A stretch of DNA of 64,000 nucleotides, taken from assembly GCA_004380135.1 (NCBI GenBank), contig QXCR01000009.1, positions 1-64,000 on the forward strand. Reading direction: 5' to 3'. The stretch comes from Stemphylium vesicarium (taxonomy: Eukaryota; Ascomycota; Dothideomycetes; Pleosporales; Pleosporaceae). This document shows, piece after piece, positions 56,901 to 64,000 of the stretch (its first letter is position 1; each line of letters starts with the position of its first letter). The notes below the pieces were generated by a model. The model ran no database searches, had not been told where the DNA came from, and worked only from the letters and a program-made list of their open reading frames with translations. The translations under genes were made by a program, and so were the position numbers.

Positions 56901-58775
56901 CAAGCTTACAGAGGATGATATCCAAGCCGAAGCCAACCGTCGCACTGGTGATACCGCCATCTACCTGTACTATATCCGTTCAGTTGGATGGGTACCAACC
57001 GTAGTGTTCATCGTCTCCATCATCATCTTCATCTTCGGCATCTCATTCCCCACCGTCTGGGTAAAGATGTGGGCAGAGTACAACAAGGAACACCCGAACG
57101 AGCGTCTTGGATATTGGCTGGGTATTTACGCTACGTTCGGCGCTCTCGCATTGATCTTCCTCGTCGTCAGTTGCTGGCAGCTCATCATCACCATGGTACC
57201 CCGTTCCGGTGTCGCATTCCACAAGAAGCTCTTGGATACAGTGCTCGCATCTCCCATGTCATTCTTCTCCACGGTCGACTCCGGAGTCACGCTCAACCGT
57301 TTCAGTCAGGATCTGATGCTGATTGATATGGAGCTGCCCTTGGCTGCATTGAACACTTTCGCCACCTTCATCCTTTGCGTTGGCCAGATGGCCATCATCG
57401 CTGTCGCAGCCCCTTATGCAGCAATCTCCTTTCCCGTTGTCGCTATCAGCGTGTACTTCATCCAGAAGTTCTACCTCCGCACGTCCCGTCAGCTCCGATT
57501 CCTCGACTTGGAAGCCAAGTCGCCTCTCTACACTCAGTTCAGCGAGATCCTAGAGGGATTGGCTACCATTCGCGCGTTTGGATGGCAAGACTTTGTTGAG
57601 AAGAAGGCCAAGAACCTACTTGATCGTAGCCAACGTCCCTTCTACCTTCTCTTCGCGATCCAGCGCTGGTTGACGCTTGTCTTAGATCTGGTGGTTGCCG
57701 CAGTGGCTACCATACTGATCGTCCTCGTTGTAACTCTACGCGGCAAGCTGAGCGCTGGATACGTCGGTGTCGCCCTACTCAACGTCGTACTCTTCTCGCA
57801 AAGTATCAAGCTGCTGATCTCATTTTGGACGCAGCTTGAGACGCACATTGGCAGCGTGGCTAGGGTCAAGAGCTTCACCACAGACGCTATCACGGAAGAC
57901 AAGGAAGGTGAAGACCGTGTACCGCCACCCAACTGGCCCAGCTCTGGGAAAGTTGAGTTCAAGGGCATCGAGGCTTGCCATCGTCCAGGCGAGCCTGTCG
58001 TTCAGGACTTTTCCCTTACGATCAAGCCCGGTGAGAAGGTCGCCATCGTCGGTCGCACTGGTAGCGGCAAATCGTCTCTCATACTCTCCCTCTTCCGCAT
58101 GATTGAACTCTCGGCTGGCACCATCACTATCGACACTCTCCCGCTCACTGAGATCCCGCGCCAAACGATCCGAAGCCGGCTGATTGGTCTGCCACAAGAT
58201 GCTTACCTACTCCCCGGCTCCATCCGTCTCAATGCCGATCCGCTGGGCGAGTCAAACGACAAGGCTATCATGGCTGCGCTCAAGGGCGTCCTGCTCTGGG
58301 ACATAATCGTCGCCAAGGGCGATGTTGAGAAGTACGACCATCCACTAGACGTCGAAGTCAACGATCTCCACTTCTCTCACGGACAACGGCAGCTCTTCTG
58401 CCTGGCGCGCGCAATGCTGCGAAAAGACAAAGCCTCTGTCGTTATCATGGACGAGGCCACCAGCAAGTAAGTCTTCCCTATCTCTTCAAGTCGATATAGC
58501 CATTAACTATCTCTACCAGTCTCGACGCAGCAACAGACGCACATGTTCAACGCCTCCTTCGTTCCACCTTCCCCCACCACACTCTCATCTCCGTCGCGCA
58601 TAAACTTGATACAATTATGGACTTCGACAAGGTCGTCGTCATGAACAAGGGCTCGCTCGTCGAGTACGGCCCGCCTCACAGACTACTGGAGCGCCAGGGG
58701 AGCTGGTTCAAGAGCCTCTACGAGGAAGTCTCCATGAGGGAGGATGTAGATGATGGTCTCGATATCGTTTGTTAA
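53967..58775 (+). CDS. ABCC-type (MRP-like) full ABC exporter, NRPS-linked
   Basis: Six exons (53967-54191, 54242-55243, 55306-55633, 55685-56472, 56539-58466, 58520-58775) give 1,508 residues; all five introns (50-66 nt) have GT-AG ends and consistent phases. Residues 1-165 contain about five helices, a TMD0 typical of MRP transporters. TMD1 and NBD1 follow: Walker A GPVGCGKST (~683), signature LSGGQSQR (~773), Walker B IIILDDCLSGLD (~793). NBD1 has Asp where the catalytic Glu is expected and no clear H-loop His (ISSSSAKRL). After TMD2 comes NBD2: Walker A GRTGSGKSS (~1283), signature FSHGQRQ (~1393), Walker B VVIMDEATSNLD (~1415) and H-loop VAHKLD. This asymmetry is usual for ABCC proteins: NBD2 hydrolyses, NBD1 mainly binds. 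The position opposite the NRPS suggests it exports the peptide or protects the producer. It probably sits in the plasma or vacuolar membrane. Confidence 0.92.
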
Positions 58776-61571
58776 ACACGAAATGGAGCAGATTAGGCGT
58801 TCACATGGTAGCCTACGGGTATCTACCTCGCAATTTTCCCTTCGCACTTGTCTTCTCTTGGTTGGGCGAATATACATAATGTTTTTTGTCGGAGTATATA
58901 TAGGTATCCCAACGGCATTAGCCAGACACATCAATTTCATTTGTTTAGAATATTTCAATTTCAAAGGACACGTGTTCAAATCTCGTGACGCTGGCTCCAC
59001 GTGTGTTTGTAGAGTATCACGTGTTCGAAGCTTATCGTGCTATCTATGTAGGGTACTACAATCTCACCCTCACCTCTTCCTTCCCAGCCCGAAACTCTCC
59101 CACGAGATTATTTTCATATGGGTCGCAACCAAGCTGCGTCTTGGGTATGCGAACGCCTATACGATCATTCTGGGATCCTCCAGGCTAGACGAGACGCAGC
59201 GGCAGTAGCGATGTCTTGGGGAGGTCGTTCCACGCCCTCGGTATATCGACGCGTCGCCTGCAGAATGGGCACGTGCATCGCGAGCGCGAACCCGACCAGC
59301 ACATGATCGTAACTCTAGCGATGCGACTACACCCAGTCGAACTGCATTCTTCATCTGCCAGCAATGCCATGCACAACAACACGGAGGGTCCGACATGATG
59401 TGCTGTATGCAAGCGGGGTGCAATCCACGCGATGCAACCCGCCCACCAGGTTCAGCAACACAAAGCCCCTCCTCCGCCTAACTTCTTTGCAGGAAGTCAT
59501 GCGAGTCGCAAGCCTGGAACTTGGCTGTCACATCGTGATTTCGTGTTCATTCGCTCACGATTACCACGTCCGTCTTCACAACCACCTTCTCGCGCATTCG
59601 CATAGTAAGTCTTCCTTTTTCCTTCTCCACCGCCTGCTCATCTGCGCCTTCGCCTCGCGCTCGGGAACGGCGGCGGAAGGGGGCGGGCGGGCAGAACGGA
59701 GTGACGGGAACCACGCATGCACCAGCCTCAATAATACCAACGATACAACCCTCCACACCACCATCATCAGAACCGTAAAACTTCAAACCATCGAAACCCC
59801 AAAGCTTGTAACCGACATAGCACGCAAGAAAAAGTAAGGGAAGAAGGGGGAAGACCGGTACCGTGCCTTAGTGGTCCGTGGTCCGTGGTGCCCCAGACCC
59901 TACACCCTCTTCGACCCTCGCCGGGTAGACCATGTTCGGACTGCCTCCAGTAGAAAAAAGTAAAGAACCCAGGGTTGAACTCCAGACATGGTGTGGTGCA
60001 CGTGGCAAGACAAGGGAAAGGTTGACGTGCATTAATAGCGGGCCTCATCGGTGACCTTGTCCTCCACGTTGTACACGTGCGTTCAGGATGTAGCGGTGGG
60101 TCGCATGACACCCTCTTCCTCTCTTCCGAATGCAAAATCTGTGACACTGATGGGGAAAGAAGGAAACCTAATAAAGTATCAGGATTATCATGCAGATGCA
60201 TATTTCCCATCGTCTTGGAAAGCGGCTATGCTGTCTTGGGTGCCTGCAGGGGTCTAGACTGCGAGATGACTACTGTCGGTAGTGTGGAAACGAAAGGGTG
60301 CGCTCGGCGAGTGAGCGGCAGGATTTGGTGTGCCGAGCCGCCGCTGTTCCTGCTGCTGCAGCAGTTGTGAGCGCGGTATGCGAGCCGGCCGAATCTGGCG
60401 CCGCGATATGGGATGTCGCGACTTCCATCTGAAGAGTGGCTTGCAGTGAATGATGGTCGGTGGAAAGAGCAGAAACAGCTGTGGCTTTTGGTCATATTCC
60501 GCGGGCGGTAAAAGGCGGTGTGTCGATTTTCGAATCGCAGGATGGTGGCGACATGTCACAGCTGTCGAATCGTGTACATCGCACTTGCTGGTTGTACCCC
60601 CTACTCGTGATACCTACGTATACCTGCGCAACTTTATCGCGCATATCCTGCTTACAAGTGCACATGTTTGGGCTTCCATATCGCACTCGATCGACTCTCA
60701 CCTTCTTTCCTTTTCAAATGTCGCGCCCAGCGGGAGAAGGCGAACAAGTGTTCATCCTAGTCTCGTAGCCTCCGAGAATGACTTCCAGGCTATAGTACGA
60801 AGTCCATAGTGCTGAAAACGCGACATAGTGCAGATTCAGATCAGTGATAATGTTTTCTAAAACCCTGCGGTCAAAATGATAGTCTTGTGTAATAATTTAC
60901 CATACATAATCTTGCGATGTAACTTGCGGACGATTCGGCTGTTGTGCGCTTTCACTACGATCATTCGTTTACTTCACGGCTTTGATATCGCCACCAACAC
61001 ACTGTGAAGTATGGGCCAGAGGGTTCGCATTTTGGATAAAAAGATGAGAGTCTTTCTCATATGGTAATGGTCACCCCTGACATACTCTTATGATACTAGC
61101 TTGAGAGCCTGGTGAACTTTCATGTAGCAAGCGCGAATGCAGAAACATGTGTATAATAATACAGATATCGCTGAGCGTCAACATTTCCACATCCACACTC
61201 CCAGGCCCATTTCACACTTATAATTAATTGATGCAATTCCTGGAGCTTGTGTCTAAAGTTTCGGTCTAAACCGTATTCACTTCGGCCTTTTCTCTACACC
61301 CTCTGGTATCGGTTTCGGCGTCCTTCGCCTTGTTTCACTCGGATAGCAAACGCTTCCACGGGACAGCTTGCGTCATAAATAAGTGAGAGCGCGAGTCGCT
61401 TATCAGCGCACACAGAGGTGCATGTAAAGAGTTTTCTTTCCACTTTAATATCCAGAGTTGTCAACTACGCTCATTTCCATTCTGGTACTCTTGCCCGCAG
61501 ACTTGACTTTTGCGATCCACACAACTCCAACATCCCGTCTCTCCGACGCAAAGAGCCAGAACGAAGACGCT
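58776..61571. other. 2.8-kb region without a recognised gene
   Basis: Only short frames were found. A minus-strand frame at 59547-59875 looks like the last part of a membrane protein (hydrophobic run, then YVGYKLWGF, then a charged tail), but has no start and an in-frame stop just upstream. Other frames near 59.1-59.4 kb and 60.0-60.8 kb have no domain. Sequence from 60.8 to 61.25 kb appears AT-rich. Confidence 0.4.
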
Positions 61572-62510
61572 ATGTCAGGATATAGCAGTACGGGTCAGAA
61601 TGGCAGTGTGGGAGAAGGTTGCAGCGGGAGTAAGTCTACCCATGCGAAAACGAATATTATTGAAACACTAACGGTTCTCCCAGATCCTCTAAATGCCAGC
61701 GCGCAAACCTTTGCCACAGGTCAAAACCTCCAGGCCTCTTCCTCAGCAGCCATAGTCACAAACGGCATCAACGGCACCCAGTCCGCTCCTTCACCCGCCA
61801 ACCCAACTTTTGAGGCCGTTCTCCGCTCCCTCCCAACCACAATCTCCATAACCACCGAGCGAACATCTCCCGCCAAAGACCCCTCCCACCCCCTCTTCCT
61901 CGCCCAAATTCTCACTTTGTCCATCACCCCCTCCGACTACTCCAGCACAATCCTGCCCTACATCCGGTCCCTAACCTTTACCCTTTCCTCAACAACAGAC
62001 ATCTACTACTTCACAGCCATCCTTCGCTCCAACAACCTCCCCAACTTCCCCCCTCTCTCCCTCGCCTCGAATATAACATCACTCTCCCTCCCCGGTTTCC
62101 ACTGGTTCTCAGGCATATCGCTGAACCGCGTTAGCAACCCTTACTTAACCCTCTCATCGCACCTCCCGTCTCTCTCACACATCGCTTTCACACTGCATAG
62201 TGCGAGCGTGACGACGTCGATGTGGGGGGAGCGGCAGATGGTGGAGATGGAGAGGGCTGATCCGGTGAGGGCGAGGGCGAGGAAGACGGTTGGTGTTGCG
62301 GTGGTTTGCGAGATGTATGATTTGAGGGCGTTATTCGCGTGTGCGGCGCTGGAGAGCGTGAGGGTGGTGTATGTGAGGAGTGAGATTGTGGAGGGGCTCA
62401 CGGCTGTGGGTGAGCCAAAGGGGGTGGTTGGGGAGGTGGGGGAGTGGATTAGAGAGGGGTTTAGGAGGGTGGAGAGGGTGGTTGGGGTCGAGGTTGTGAG
62501 GGAGGGGTGA
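61572..62510 (+). CDS. Hypothetical protein
   Basis: Exon 1 (61572-61629) and exon 2 (61684-62510) give 294 residues. The intron is 54 nt, with donor GTAAGT, branch CACTAACG and acceptor CCCAG. The start is the ATG at 61572; the frame is open further upstream but without an ATG. After a Ser/Thr/Asn-rich N-terminus there are alternating short hydrophobic segments with possible leucine-rich-repeat spacing (LPYIRSLTFTLSS, LASNITSLSLPGFHWFSG, LPSLSHIAFTLHSAS). The C-terminal part is charged and Val-rich (EWIREGFRRVERVVGVEVV). A weak similarity in style to the leucine-rich bodies of fungal F-box proteins is all I can offer; there is no F-box. Confidence 0.65.
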   Translation: MSGYSSTGQNGSVGEGCSGSKSTHAKTNIIETLTVLPDPLNASAQTFATGQNLQASSSAAIVTNGINGTQSAPSPANPTFEAVLRSLPTTISITTERTSPAKDPSHPLFLAQILTLSITPSDYSSTILPYIRSLTFTLSSTTDIYYFTAILRSNNLPNFPPLSLASNITSLSLPGFHWFSGISLNRVSNPYLTLSSHLPSLSHIAFTLHSASVTTSMWGERQMVEMERADPVRARARKTVGVAVVCEMYDLRALFACAALESVRVVYVRSEIVEGLTAVGEPKGVVGEVGEWIREGFRRVERVVGVEVVREG

Positions 62511-62820
62511 TGGAGTGGGGAGAGCGAAGGAGGAGAAAGGATGATTGTGATACCTGGGCCAGTTTCTTGACGTGCTAGACACGGGAATGCGAAGTGGTGA
62601 GGATATGTTTCGAATTAATACTACAAAACTACAATACAGTCCATATACTGTGCAAGGTAGCCATCCAGAGCAACAAACAAAAGCCCCCATATCCAAAAGA
62701 ACCATGCTCTTCAATATCCAAAGTTGCTTTCCGTGAACTTACTCTAGTCATTCTGCCTCGCTATGCATATCGGCATCTAACCCCAGGTCCTCTGATCCAA
62801 AACTACTACCGTTCGTTTCA
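62511..62820. other. Convergent 3' intergenic region
   Basis: About 310 nt between the stops of two convergent genes. It should contain both 3' untranslated regions. No other feature was seen. Confidence 0.4.
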
Positions 62821-64000
62821 TTACAGAAAAGCTGGAGTGTCCTCCCTCACCAAGAGCAGGCCGCCTCTCAACCTCTCAGCACTGCCTTCCAATGCAGGAG
62901 TGCTCTTTCGCTCCTTTAAGAAGCGATCGGCCATGCGCTGTCCAGGTGTAACACTGCCTCCGCGTTCAGTGTCAAGAACCGTATCAATGACCCTCGCCAC
63001 AGTCTGGGGATCTGGCTCTTTGCTCATGGCGAGAGATTTTGATGAGGGTGTAAGACGTAATGCCGGCTTTCTCAGCTCAGAGCCGGGTGACGAAGTCGTG
63101 TTGAGAGCTGCGCCTGCGAATCTACCAACTCCGTTGCCGCCGCGCAGGTCGAACGCACTCCTCGGCCGGCGAGCAAGCTTCTCAGGAGATATTGGACGCA
63201 CGACTGCGCGTATGCGGGGACGTAGTGGTATTGCTGGTATGCTCTGTTGTTGCCTTGTAGGATCATCGGGCGTCGTATTCATGCTATGCTGATCAACATT
63301 GGGCGTGCTGCGGTTCATTGTCGACAGGCCTAGAGGCTGCTGGGGATGTGATCGCGACGAAAGACTCAGCGGCGATGGCGATGGCTGTTTCTGGCTGCGA
63401 AAAGACTGGGGTGTTACGTTTTCCTTTCTCTTTATTTGCGCGTCACTTCTCTTGAGTGCTGTAGCTGGGATACACTGTGACTTCTCATTCGTGGATGGTG
63501 CTGAGAAATTAGAATAAATCACGGGTCCAGGTGTCGACCTCAGCGGCTTCAGAGACCTCAATGAGGTCATACTATCAGTCGGCGACTTCGAATGCCGGGA
63601 GCCTAGGCTATTGCTGCTAGAGCGTCTGCCAGTGTCGATGAAGGGAAAGCGCTCGTTCATAGAGGGGGTTTGGGGTGTCTCAAGGACTGCGCGCGGAAGC
63701 GATGCATGACTTCGAGGGGTTGAAGGCGGACGCTGCCTGTTCACCAAGGACGTCGGTCGCGACTGAGAGTACCCGTATGTTTGACTGCTTTCGATAATAG
63801 GCGCCCCAGAATTCTCATGCGTAATCTTGATGTCTGATGCATTGGGAAGCGAGTCGCACGCATAATGAAGTGTCGCACCCCCACTGTCATCGTGATCTTT
63901 CTGGAGCTTTTTTTTATATGGACGGTGCAGCCCGGATGAAGAATTGGTAGCTGTAATTGATTCAGCATCTGGTCGTGGTGTTGTGAAGTCACAGGAGCCT
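62821..64000 (-). CDS. Largely disordered hypothetical protein, truncated by the window edge
   Basis: The frame is open from the right edge of the window to the stop at 62821, at least 393 codons. The frame extends upstream of 63747 without a break (GYSQSRPTSLVNRQRP joins the parts), so the gene starts outside the window. The protein is rich in Ser, Pro, Arg and Thr, with basic clusters (SRHSKSPTDSMTSLRS, RPISPEKLARRPRSAFDL) and many SP/TP sites, and no globular domain apart from a short helical part near the end (PDPQTVARVIDTVLDTE, then RMADRFLKERKS). It may be a cell-cycle or cytoskeletal regulator, since such proteins are often multiply phosphorylated, but this is only a guess. Confidence 0.7.
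   Translation of the reverse strand, partial: GSCDFTTPRPDAESITATNSSSGLHRPYKKKLQKDHDDSGGATLHYACDSLPNASDIKITHENSGAPIIESSQTYGYSQSRPTSLVNRQRPPSTPRSHASLPRAVLETPQTPSMNERFPFIDTGRRSSSNSLGSRHSKSPTDSMTSLRSLKPLRSTPGPVIYSNFSAPSTNEKSQCIPATALKRSDAQIKRKENVTPQSFRSQKQPSPSPLSLSSRSHPQQPLGLSTMNRSTPNVDQHSMNTTPDDPTRQQQSIPAIPLRPRIRAVVRPISPEKLARRPRSAFDLRGGNGVGRFAGAALNTTSSPGSELRKPALRLTPSSKSLAMSKEPDPQTVARVIDTVLDTERGGSVTPGQRMADRFLKERKSTPALEGSAERLRGGLLLVREDTPAFL

Noticed and set aside
59185..59412. A minus-strand Cys-rich frame (CTCPFCRRRVD) resembling the end of a RING finger.
   Set aside because: The upstream cysteines do not have RING spacing, and the same bases are open in other frames.
59547..59875. A minus-strand membrane-protein C-terminus (possibly a permease remnant).
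   Set aside because: Only one hydrophobic segment, no start codon, and an in-frame stop immediately upstream with no clear intron. Too weak to annotate.

Overview
The window is fungal nuclear DNA, most likely from a dothideomycete of the Pleosporales. Genes have short introns (mostly 47-64 nt; a few of 80-110 nt) with GTAAGT/GTATGT-type donors and CTAAC-type branch sites, and sit singly on both strands. There are many F-box-type genes and a very large non-ribosomal peptide synthetase (NRPS) of the NPS4/AbNPS2 type. No tRNA, rRNA, CRISPR array or intact transposon was seen.

Left part (1-28 kb): ordinary and decaying single genes. These include six F-box or F-box-like genes (left edge, 11.3-12.4, 12.8-14.0, 17.6-19.7, 20.1-21.5 and 26.2-27.5 kb). 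Two carry a single in-frame stop and two more have an unexplained change of reading frame. Between them lie a fungal multi-span membrane protein (2-3.3 kb), two Ser/Thr-rich proteins with signal peptide and GPI-type tail (4.1-4.9 and 8.2-9.1 kb), a four-span MARVEL-like protein, an EthD-like protein, a secreted alpha/beta hydrolase, a small Cys-rich protein, a malate/sulphite-type transporter and a BYS1-family secreted protein. The stretch 14-17.5 kb has no intact gene that I recognise, only possible relics.

Centre (28.2-58.8 kb): a compact biosynthetic locus. A 7,205-residue NRPS (three exons, minus strand) has the order T-E-C-A-T-C-A-T-E-C-A-T-C-A-T-E-C-T-C-T*. It lies divergent from a full-length ABCC-type exporter of 1,508 residues (six exons, plus strand), across 3.9 kb with no recognisable gene. 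The domain order predicts a hexapeptide of alternating D and L residues released by a terminal condensation domain. Only four adenylation domains serve six intact carrier domains: the first and last carriers have none. The final carrier lacks its phosphopantetheine serine. The exporter presumably secretes the peptide. From memory of the literature, relatives (AbNPS2, Cochliobolus NPS4, Fusarium NRPS4/fusahexin) affect surface hydrophobicity and spore wall.

Right part (58.8-64 kb): 2.8 kb without a recognised gene, a hypothetical protein of 294 residues, and a largely disordered protein that runs off the right edge.
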